This document shows, in pieces, positions 25,801-37,800 of a stretch of 64,000 nt of DNA. The position numbers and the translations under genes were made by a program. The stretch comes from Vitis vinifera. Its lineage: Eukaryota; Streptophyta; Magnoliopsida; Vitales; Vitaceae. Below the pieces are notes generated by a model. It saw only the letters and a list, made by a program, of their open reading frames with translations. It was not told where the DNA came from and did not search any database. How positions within the stretch are numbered: the first letter of the stretch is position 1; every line of letters begins with the position of its first letter. Where the stretch lies: contig NC_081822.1 of NCBI RefSeq assembly GCF_030704535.1, positions 10,657,001 through 10,721,000 of the forward strand, written 5' to 3'.

Positions 25801-28800
25801 TAATAAAAAGTACTTTGGCTAGTATGCCAATCTATCAAATGTTTATCTTCAGAATGCCCAAGATTGTTGCTAGAAGGCTAGAGAAAGTGCAAAGGGACTT
25901 CCTGTGGGGAGGGGGAAATATGGAGGGGAAAATTCATCTAGTTAAATGGGAGGTGGTTTGTACAGACAAGGAAAAGGGTGGGCTAGGCCTTAGGAAGCTA
26001 GCCATGTTGAACAAAGCTTTACTTGGCAAATGGATATGGAGGTATGCTTGTGACAAAGATAATCTTTGGAAACAAGTGATTAAGGTGAAGTATGGGCAAG
26101 AGGGTCTTGGATGGAGGCCAAAGAAGGCTAATGGGGCGGTTGGAGTAGGGGTTTGGAAGGAGATTTGGAAAGAATCAAATTGGTGCTGGGATAACATGAT
26201 ATTTCGAGTTGGGAAGGGCAACAAGATCAAATTTTGGATAGATGTTTGGTGTACTGATACAACGCTGTCCCATTGTTTTCCTCACCTCTTTGGCATGGCT
26301 GTCCAAAGGAGCTCAACGATTGAGGAAATGTGGGACCAAAATTCTGGTCGAGGAGGTTGGAACCTAAATTTTTTGAGGGACTTCAATGATTGGGAGCTAG
26401 ATATGGTTGGGGATTTACTCCATATGCTGAGGGGTCATAGGCCTTCTTTGGAGGAAGATTCAGTCTTTTGGAGGCAAGGAAGAAATGGTCAGTTCAGAGT
26501 CAAGGAAGCTTATAGTTTGTTGACCAATTCTAATGATACAGGATTTCCTTCAAGAAGTATTTGGGTGGGTAGGGTGCCAACTAAAGTCGTCTTCTTTGCG
26601 TGGGAGGCGACGTGGGGGAAGGTGCTTACTTTGGATAGACTTCAAAGAAGAGGGGTGCAACTTCCGAATTGTTGTTTTTTGTGTGGATGTGAAGAAGAAA
26701 ATGTAAATCATATCCTTATACATTGTATAGTGGTTAGAGCTTTGTGGGATATTGTCCTTGGGTTAGTAGATGTTAAATGGGTCTTTCCAGAAACTGTAAA
26801 GGAGGTCTTAATTAGTTGGAGGGGCTCGTTTGTGGGGAAGAAAAGGAAAAAGATTTGGGACTCCATTCCGTTGTGTATTTTTTGGACGGTTTGGAAGGAG
26901 ATGAATAGATTAGCATTTAGGGGGGGTGTTGAATATTCAGAAGTTAAAAAAAAATTTTGTCTATAATTTGTGGAGTTGGGCCAAATTGTATTTAGATGAG
27001 GAGGCTTTCTCCCTTATAGGTTTTCTGAAGTGGGTAGCATCCATTTAAGGGGAGGTGATTCTTTTTGTCTTTGTTTCTTGAGGCCTTAGCCGTCTTGTAT
27101 ACTCCCTGTATGCTTTGTAGCGTTCCGCCTCTCTATTAATGCATATCCTTTTACTTATCAAAAAAAAAAAAAAATCTTGCTCACAATGCTTCTCAATTAG
27201 AAAAGCTAACCCTCCTTGGGACCCAAGGGTTTCACATTGTGCCTAAAGAGAACACCTTCAGTCTGCAAATTGCTAGGTAGGGATGAATAATAGTATTTAA
27301 CAGTAAAGATGCCTACCTTTCACACCTGCCAAACTATGACAGCCTCAAAAACCCCTTCTAATTGCGTGCCCTTGCAACATACTAAAAAATGCTCCTGCCT
27401 CTCTTATCTCCCAATCATTATTTTGCCATGTGAACATTAGATTCCGGTAACCAGCTTCCCCTAACTGCTCCCACGTTTGGTCTACTCAGGCATCTTTAGC
27501 AGAGGCTATGGAGAACAACTCTAAGAAAGTCTCCTCCAAGTAATCCTCACTACACCACCTGTCTTTCCACAATCTCACTCTCCTACCATTTCCTATCCTA
27601 AATTCAATCCTTTTGTTAAACTCATTCCAATCGTTCCTGAAAGCTTTCCACAGGCCCACGCCATAACCTTTCCTTGAAACTCCAGAGCATCAATCCCCCT
27701 CTTCCTCCCTATACTTCCCTGCAATAAATGGGTTCTATGATTATGCCTACCATGATCTATAGCCTTCTTTCGCTCGCCTCTTCTTTTAGTTTTCAGTGAT
27801 TTTTTATTGTTCAGTTTCCATCTATGTGCCCATTGGATTGCATCATTCTTGAATTATAATCTTAATAAATTTGGTGAAGATTGAACCAAGTAGTCTTAAT
27901 AAAAAAGGAATGAAAATTTGCCAAATAGTCATTTACTATGCATTCATAATATAGGATCAAGTACATAGCTGTTCAATCACAATTTAAAAAAAAGGATCCA
28001 TGACAACACTCTCCTCTTTTTTCTTTTTTTTTTTGATCAGTATGACATCACTCTCCTCTTAATCTTCCTCCTCATGTATGCTTGTAATTAGTTTATGAAG
28101 GAAGGACGACTGTAGGCAACCTCCATCATTTACTTATTTGGGGGGTCTTTGTGACCAAGAGCACACTCCTATACATGTCATTGAAAGACTGAAACGTCCT
28201 TAGTTGGACAGGTCTAGACCCAATCTAAAATCTCCAAATGATGGCAGCCTGAATGACCAAACATGACTCATGTAATTTGGAGAGATGTGTCGACTAGAAT
28301 CGTGTGGTTTTGCACATACTAATGCAAGACTGCCTGTACCACTTCATGTAATTTGAGACAGTTGTAAGGATGACAAACTGGGACATTATACTCTGCATCT
28401 TGTGAGATGGTTGTTGTTCCATTGATTCCAAATACTATGTATGGTTTGGATTGTTGATTGGTTATCATGTGCTTTGACATTAATTAAGCTGTGTAGCAAC
28501 AAATATGTAACATGTTTTAAAACTTTTTCACTTATGGGTGATCAAAGTTTGAAATCATCATCAAGGAAGAATAGCTTTTTTCATGGCTGTTGGAGTGCTT
28601 TTGCATGGACTAATCTAGTTGTTTTAGAAGGCTGTAATGAAAACTTGTTTTCTTAAATAAAGAGTAACTCCAATGACCCCTTTTAAACTTCACCCATATT
28701 GTGAATATTTCATGCTTCTCAAAAGATGTTACTCTAAGACTTAAAATTCTTATTTTTATTTTTATATGCAGGAGCATAGTCTGGAAATGTAGCATTCATG

Positions 28801-31800
28801 TTTGATTTGTACATTTATCAAAAGGGATTAAGGCAAAGCAGTTCTTTTATCTTCATTAAAATTGCTTTCCTAATGCAAATGTGTACATAATTAAGACATC
28901 TGAAACCTTGTATGTTTTTTATTTGGGTTTATATTTGAACTCTTACAAATTAATTTCACTTTGAACTTGAAGTGGAGATGAAATTATTGCTTGGGCATGC
29001 ATAGTACTAAGTAAGAGGTGCAAAGTGTTGGATATGATATTTTATGCGGTCCTCTTCTTGTGGTGCAGATAATATTAGGATCAGCCTCAGTTGCGCGCAG
29101 AAAAATACTAGCTGAGATGGGATATGAATTCACAGTTATGGTAATTTTCCTACCTGTCTTAGGCAGTGTATTGTGTTGAACCATAAAGTTTAACTCCAAA
29201 TGTTTTTTTTTAGACTGCAGACATAGATGAAAAAGGCATCCGAAAAGAAAAGCCTGAGGAGTTGGTAATGGCTATTGCAGAGGCAAAGGTAGGCCCTTCC
29301 CATGGATATCTATATATCTTTCAATTGTATGGAGATTCCAGCTCTAGAATGTAGTTTTCTTGTTACTCAGAAGATTTGCAAATTTTCATGCTAGAGAAAA
29401 GTGCATAGGTTTATATATCCAATTATATCTTGTGGAAGCCATATAATATATGAAACCTCTTGTGATGCATTGTTACCTCCATGCCAATATTTTATCAAAT
29501 GTCTCAATTAGTTTGAGTGCTTAAACCTGGTTAGCCTTTTTAGCATTTGTATAGATGGATTTTAGGTACTATCCTGATTTGCTTGATTTTTTCAGATATT
29601 TCCCATCTTGCATGTAATTTGCATGTTTTCTCTGCATGCCTTTAGTCTGTAACATGGCTAGAGGGTTGGGTTAAGTCCTATACATTAATCGAGCGTAATT
29701 CATATCTCAGGCAGATGCCATCATATCAAAGCTTCAAACCATCGATAATCGGGAGAAGGATACCAAACCAACAATTTTGGTTGCTGCTGACACAGTATGT
29801 CTTGTTCCCTTTTATTGATGCTCCATCTTTAAAAGAGTGAGTCTATTGCTACTTAAAACCATCTGCATACCAAGGATATGATGGGTGTTTAAACAAAATC
29901 CTTGGGCATGTTTAGTTATTTTCTCAGGGAATTTGGAATCAAAGGAAAATGGGGATAAAGACTTGTTCAAATATGTGCTTTGAAAAAAAATATTCGAATT
30001 TTCTTTTCTGAAAATGATCCATTTTCGGGGAGCATTAAAATGAATTTTTTTCCCCTGGTCTCTTTTTTTTTGTATTCTGTTTAAGAATTAAATGATTGAA
30101 AATGGCATGGTTTTGTTTCTTGGGAACAGATTTTTGAGATGACTTACCAGAAATGGAATGAAATGTGCCCTTAAATGTTTTAAGGTTCCAACACAAGGGA
30201 TTCTACAGTCCATGAATTTTAAACAATCAAAATCTCTACTGTTTCTCTTTGATTAATTAGTTTGGGTACAGTCTCTTCTATCAATTTAAGCGTAAAATGG
30301 TTGGCTGGATTGTTGTATAGCTCAAATCCATTTAACCCAGTATTGTTCACCATTTCCTTTCTCCTGGGAAATAACCTTGAAAGATGCATGTAGGACAAAT
30401 ATATATGCCTGGGATTCAGAATAAAACAATTGTTTTGTTTCCCAAGTTTGGGTGTGCACAGATGCATGTATTGACTTCCCTTATCAATTGAATTATTGTT
30501 GTTAATTCCTGAAAGATTGAATGCACCACTAAAATTTCATTTCTCTTGGTATTTTAGACATATGTTTTCCATATTTATTTTCTCATTGGGTAGTCAAAAA
30601 ACAATATGCTCCAAAAGATGGGCATGATTGAAGTGGATGAGTAGCAACACAATAAAAGGCAGTATAAGAAATGAGTACTAAGAAGCTGTTTGTAACACCC
30701 ATCCTGGAAAAGGCGAGAGAAAGTATCACGAGGTCTGCTAATGTGCAAGACCATGGATGCATAAATGAGGACTGATTTGGTTCAAGTAGAAGGTGCTGCA
30801 AGGACAAGAGAAAGTGACAAAAATGGTGTCTCATGGTGTGAAAAGATGGTACAGTAAATGATTTAATGGAATATATCCTTAAGAATTTAATAACAAAAAG
30901 GATTTGTGAAGTAATGCCTAGTAATTGGAATATAACACTTGGTTGTTTAGGTGTATTTACTTGTTGGGTTGCATCTGCTGAAAGCCAAAAGACCATATTG
31001 ATTTAAGGTTTCGTTTATAAGCTTATCATAATATTAGTTTCAAACAAGCTGTTGGATGCATAGAGATATTATTTGAGGTGTTAGCTGCATTTGTTTTTCT
31101 CCCCTGTTCATACACTACAATCATTTTCATGGTTTCTTTTAATTTTGTTGTTTTATTACTATTATGTGTCAATGAATACTACCCTTGGTTCTGGTTGTGT
31201 TGTACTTATGGCTTAGGTACATTAGCTGATGGAAACTTCTTCTCAGGCAGAAGCCATCTTACCGAAGCTCCCTGTTGGTCATTACAAAATGGATGCTGAG
31301 CCAACACTTTTAATTACATCTGACCAAGTATAGATTAATTCCTTTTTAGTTTCATATTCCTACTTTTAGTCAATTCCCTTCTTAGATATCTTCAGGTGTA
31401 TGAGTTAGTACCAATAACTGCATCAACCTATGCACATAGCAAAAGTGGTCTGTTTTATTAATAACCAGTTTGTCTCTTTTTTAAATGCTGCCTCATCTAA
31501 AGATGGATTTGTGATCTCCTTTTCATTAAGTGGAAAGTCTTGAAATGGTTACTGCTTTTTGTTGTGTCCCAGCATTTGTGCTAGTAAAACAGCAAGGAAA
31601 TAAATAAATGTAATAAACTTTGTATGTTTAAAGAACTATTGATAGCCCAACTGCTTTGGTTTCACATGTATAAGTATGCGGATAAATCTTTTTAGACTTC
31701 CTCTTTGTCTTTTTGAATTACTTGTTTGGTATCATATCTGTCAAAATTGCCATATGATAGACATTTGCATGGGAGTTAAAATTTGGAAAGAAGCACTATT

Positions 31801-34800
31801 GCATTTAGTGTACATGTAGCAAGCTGTCTCCCACATTTTGTTTTATTCTTTTGACAAAACCTTTTCCCAAATTTTATGGGTTTTTGCTTTCACCTATACA
31901 TTGTCTAGGACCAAATACTGACTACTTATTGCCCCTGATGTACCACTATATCTGTTCACTGTCTAGTGACTTGGGAAAATTTTAAGTCGTCCCCTGCATT
32001 TAGTGATTCATTTTTTGTTAAAAAAATTTAAGTGGCACACTATCCCATCTTTCCATGCATGAGTTGTGAAAGTTCCTCCTTTCTTGCTTATAATAACGTA
32101 GTATCCATTTTTTATCAAAAACTTAAGTGATACAACTTCCGTTATTATTAATGTTGTTGTCATCATCCTTGTTGTTGCTGATAATCATCATAATGATGGT
32201 GATGATGATTATTATTATTATTATTAAATCTATGACATTTCATGCATTTTGTATCCTCAAAGATAGATGAGTGATGGGAGATTTTGTAGATATTGTTAGG
32301 AATCAAGCTTAAATTTGATATTGTTATTATTATTGCAAATGCTTTGAGTCAGTGCTGGGATGTATGGCTATGATTTCAATGCCTAGGTATCTATGACATT
32401 TCACACATTTTTGTATCCTCAAGCATAAATTGGTGATGGGACATTTTTATAGATATTGTTTGGAATCTTCACTTATTCTTGTGAGGAGTGAAGTTTACCT
32501 GTTGTATCTTATTTTTGAACTTAAATGCATCGAGGTGGTGGTCTATGAAGGTATGGTCAGGGAAAAACCATCCAGCAAGGAAGAAGCCCGCCAATTCATC
32601 AAAGGTTTGCCAGATTTTTTATGCCCCATATCATTCTGTCTCATCATCTTTCAGAAATAAATAAATAAATTCCTTGCTGTTTTCCTGTTTTTGTGGTTGC
32701 AGATTACTCTGGTGGACACGCTGCAACAGTGGGATCTGTTATCATTACAAACCTTAAGACAGGATTCAGAAAAGGAGGGTGGGATAAAGTGGAGGTACTA
32801 TCCTTTCTCTTATGGCCTCTTCTTTAAATCAATGATTAGCTAGAGGAGCAAAGATTTTGAACCATCTTAACCGCTTACCAAGTTACATGACATAGAGGCT
32901 TGTGACAAGTTATTAAGGTGCATGTTTTTCTTCAGTGAATCCTCCATGGATGGAGGAAGATGCTGGTTTGGCATTGAATTGAAATCCTTTTTAGATTTCA
33001 ATAGAGCTGGTTGAAGAAAAGGCAGTAGGAAAGGTTGTGGAGAGGGGACGTTTTCCTCTTGGATAAGTTTTAGCTAGAGGGGCCTTGCTTTGTTGCTGGA
33101 GGGTGTGGAAGCTTGCTGTGAGGGAAAAACCCAAAAGCCCTTTAGCCCTTTAGGATGATTTGGAAAGGAGGAGGAAGGAATTATAAACTGGAACTTTGCA
33201 GCAGCATGGTAGGTAGATTCTTGCTATGTTCAGTGTTATCAGTAGACAAGAAAAGTTTTTCTTCAGTTTTCCCACAAGGCAGGGGCTTCCCAAGAGGATG
33301 GAAGACTCAAGCCAACAAATTGAGGAGTATTGAAGTTGTTCCACTACACAAGCACTGGAGGCATCCCTAGTGGCTGTTCAGCAGTTAGGGAGAGTGACAA
33401 GGGAGTCTCTCATAAGGGAGTCTTTTTTTTTTGGTGTAATCTTTGGCCATGGCCCATTTTTTTTGTAGCTCATGGCCCCTCTTCGGTTGTAGATTTTGTG
33501 GATTGGATGAGGTCTTGTTGAGGGGTGCTTTTTTTGGTGTTTTTCTTTGTTTTTTGAAGGTGCTTTAGGCGCCCATTGTATACTCCCTGTATACTTTGAA
33601 ACGCTTTTCTGACGCTTTTTTAATACACTATTTACTCTTAAAAAAATAAGGGAGTTTCATATGCAGAAGTGGTGAACATAGGTCAAAAGGAGGTGAGTGA
33701 CATGGTTTGTATTTAGTTTTGCATGGAGGAGCTTAAGAAAAATTTGGAAACCTTGAAAATTTGCCTTATGGGTAGATGGGGAGCTTTTACAGACCAGGTG
33801 CCCAACTTAGGTCCTATGAAAAGTTGGGCTTGATACAATTGATGGCTGAAAGGAAACCTCCATTTGGCCTTGCTGGGAGGTTCCCTCATCTTGTTTGAGT
33901 TTGAAAGCATCATTGAAACTGAAAGGGTGTGGCATATGGGTAACAAAATTTTTACAGGAAAGAGATTGCAATTGGATTGGTGCAGCTAGAAGCTGGATGT
34001 TTCAAGAAAGGAATATTTACCAGAAAAGCTTGGGCAAGAGCAGTGGGGTTACCATTGTATTTGTGGGGAAATGAGATTTTTAAAAGGTTGAGTGACACTT
34101 GTGGGGGAGTTGTGGCGGTGAACAAGGATACACCACCTGCAATGGGCAAAGATTTTTGTTAGATTCAATGGGAGAAGGTGCTTGAGATTTTGCGTTGTAG
34201 TTGAGTGATCCGTTATCACCATTCAGCTATGTTGGGGAGATCCTGCCCATGGATGACAGTGGTAGCTTCAAAGTAAAGTAGCAGAGATTTAAAGTTTAGG
34301 GATGAAAGGGATGGGAGGCAATGTTTTGGTGGGAGAGTGGAAAAGGATGATGCAAAGTGTGTCAAAAGGGGCATATGGAAGAGACAATATCTTTCCAAAT
34401 GAGGGAGACTTGGTTAAAATACATGTCCAGCTTACCAATTTACTTCATGTTTTTTGTTTGTCATCTGAAAAGAAGTGAGTTTAAAATTCAAACAAATTCA
34501 AAGAAACTTTTGCTGGGGGCGGGCTGCATCAATGAAACACCTCATCTGGTTAATTAGTCCATACATTAGAAATTTCTATACTCTAAACAAGGCTCTCCTT
34601 AGCAAGTAGAGTCGAAGATTCACTACTAAGAGAGAATCCCTATGTAAAGGTGTTCTAGCACAAAAGTTTAGGGAAGAAGTCAGGGGATGATGCTCAAAGG
34701 GTGTGAGGGATGGTTATGGGGTGAGTGTGCAGAAGGCTATTAGAAATGGATGAAAGTCCTTTATGGGTAAATCGTGTCATAGTTGGCAATGGAAGAAGAG

Positions 34801-37800
34801 TCAAATTTTAGACAGATGGATGGTGTGGAGACTTATATTTAGAATAGTCCTTCCTAACATTACTTTCTATAGCTAGCAATAAAGATTCATGGGAAGTATA
34901 AATGTGGAAGCAAGGTTGGGAGGGAGGTTGATGGAATCCTCGCCTCTCAAGACAACATGATTAAGAGATTGAAGGAGTGACAACCATTTTATAGAATCTA
35001 TAGAAGAGTTCAATCACAAATTAGGAGGATGGCAGAATAGGGTGGAAGGAATCCAACTCTGGCAAGTTTTCATTTAAATCCTTCTACGACTCCTTAGATC
35101 AAGAAAGAAGAGGGCCTTTTCCTACAAACATCATTTGGAATCCCCGAGTACCTGTGTTGGTAGGATTCTTTGCATGGGAAGCAACATGGGAATAGATTTT
35201 AACAATTGATTAGCTTAAAAGGAGGAGACAGGTGATGCTAAATAATTGTTATATGTGCAATGGGTGGGTCATTTGCTACTCCATTGCCTTGAAGCATGGA
35301 TTATGTGGCAATTGGTTTTCTCTTTGTTTGGTGTGGCTTAGGTGATGCAAATAAGAGAAAATCTCTTGAGTTAGCTTGGATCTTTCGTGAGAAAGAAACA
35401 AAAAAAAAAAGCTTGGAAGAGCACCCTATATGTCTTTTTTAGACGCTGTGGAAGAAAAGAAACAAGAGGTCTTTTAAAGACTTAGAACAGTTGGAACATA
35501 CACTTAAAACTTCTTTTATGAGTGCTTTTTTAGAATGAGTTAGAGCGTACATAAATGATTATTCTTTGACAATGATGGGTTTTGTTGATTGGCTTGGCTC
35601 TAAGGAGTGGGTGCTTGTTTTTTGTTATTCTCTCCTCTTCAAGCCTTTTTTTTTTTCTGCCAATTATATACATCGTGTGTACTTTGTTGTGTCATTTATT
35701 TAGGTGGTATTAATACATATACTCTATTTGCCTAACAAAAAATGACGTCAATGTTTTATGAAAAGGAAAAACTGAAAAATCTTTTGTGTGCACTCAATTA
35801 TATGATTTCCCACAGGTGTGTCGGATATCTTATCTTACAAAAGTATATGATGGCACCACCTAGCTTGTTGCTAATCTGATGCTTTCTAACGCAAGTGGCT
35901 AACCATGTTTTCATGGCCACTTTGATTTGCTGAATAGAGTTATGGAAATATGTTAATCATTACTAGAATGGAAAAAGTTAGGAATCAAAATCATAAAATC
36001 ATAAAATTCTTTTCCATTCCCATTTTAGTATTTGGTTTATGTGAGAATAGAAATTAAGGGTTTGTTAGATAATTGTTCTTGAAAATAGTTTTCTAACTTA
36101 GAAAATATGTTTGACAAAATTTAATAGAAAATAATTTTTCATAATTTGTTTTAAAAACATGCTATTTTTTAGAACAAATTTAAGATGTTTTTAGTTGTTG
36201 TTTTTTAAGTTCTAAGCAACAATTGGAAAAATGGAGAATATTGTGGAAATTTTGCACTATATACAATACCTTCATGGAAAATAATATGAGAGAATGGTTT
36301 CATATTTGAGTTCTTAGATAGAATTTTGTTCATAAAAACCATTTTTAAGAATTGTTTTAGAAAATTGTTTTCTAAGAATTGTTTTAAAAACAATCGGACA
36401 AGGCTCATGTAAATTTGAATGCAAATATAATTTCCAATATATCCTTTCAAACCCATCTATACCATATACGAAATCTCTAAATATCTACATGAACTTATAA
36501 AATAAAATAAATAATTGTTGTACAATTTCTTTTCCATAAAATAAATCAAATAGTTGAAGATAAAAATAGTAATCAGCCATATGCGAGTCCCCCTAGAGAA
36601 TCTTGGAGGTTAGAAGGTTTAGATTGGTCACCCGTTTCAGTAAAGAATGATTCCAAGTTGGAATGTGCCTTTATTGAGGAAGAGATTCATCAAGCCATTT
36701 TTCAGGTAGATAAGGATAAAGCCCCTGGCCCTAATGGTTTCACTATTGTTGTGTTCCAAGAGTGTTGGGATGTGATTTTGGAGGATCTAATGAGGGTGTT
36801 CTCAGAGTTTCATAGAAGTGAGGTAGTTAATCAGAGCACGAATGCTACCTTCATTGCCCTAATGCCCAAAAAGAGTCGGACCAAAAGGATATCTGATTTT
36901 TGTTCTTTCAGCTTGGTCACTTGTTTGTATAAGGTCATAGCCAAAGTCTTATCAGCGCGGTTACAAGATGGTCTGAATGAAACTATTCATATCATACAGG
37001 GAGCTTTTGTTTAGAGAAGACAAATATTAGACATTGTGTCGATAGCCAATGAGATAGTGGATGAAAAAAGATGATCTGGGGTGGAAGGGGTAATTTTCAA
37101 GATTGATTTTGAAAAGACTCATGACCACTTGGATTGGGGTTTTTAGACCATGTACTTGAAATGAAGGGGTTCAATTCTAGATGGACTTGTATGAGAGGTT
37201 GTTTATCCTCTGTCTCTTTTGCAGTTATAGTAAATGGCTTCTCAATAGGGAGTCAACTTCCTTCTCAAACCATTCCATAGGCAAACCTAAGAACTCGCTG
37301 AAGGAGATGAACTTCTTGAAAGCCACATAGGCACAGTCCCCGTCGGGCTCCTCATCTTTCCCGCCCACCAAGTTTGTCAATGGGCAGCCCTTTCTTGATT
37401 CAACCTCATTATCACACAAGACTGGGTTTGTATTCTTGTCAAAGAAAGGAGGACTCACTGGTAAGTCCAGATCCAAACCCTTACTGAGAGACAAAAGAGA
37501 AAGCCCACAACCCTCAACGGCTTTCATAAAAACATACTTATATTTCATAAAATAAAGAAGAGACTGGTTTGTATTCTTGTCAATGGAAGGACTTACTGGT
37601 AAGTCCAGATCCAAACCCTTACTGAGAGACAAAAGAGAAAGCCCACAACCCTCAACAGCTTTCATAAAAACATACTTATATTTCATAAAATGAAGAAGTT
37701 AAGAAGAAGAAAAAGAAGAAGAAGAGAAAGCCCACAACCCTCGTGGCTTTCATAAAAACATAAACTCCATTATTATGTACTACTTCCTATGTCAGGAATT

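Larger units (their letters stand above)
21101..27170 (+). mobile_element. Near full-length L1-type plant LINE in Maf intron 1
   Basis: The element has a short GA-rich 5' leader, a broken ORF1 (DUF4283-type RNA-binding region), and ORF2 with an apurinic endonuclease, reverse transcriptase and C-terminal zf-RVT. The 3' UTR contains TATACTCCCTGTATGC, and the element ends in an A-tail (27160-27174). Target-site duplications flank it. It is inserted in an older LINE of opposite orientation and lies sense to the Maf-like gene. Nonsense codons and frameshifts in both ORFs mean it is not autonomous now. Confidence 0.93.

Noticed and set aside
30583..30996. 137-codon minus-strand frame in the Maf introns
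   Set aside because: It is not similar to any family I know, lies between exons 4a and 4b, and is of a length expected by chance.
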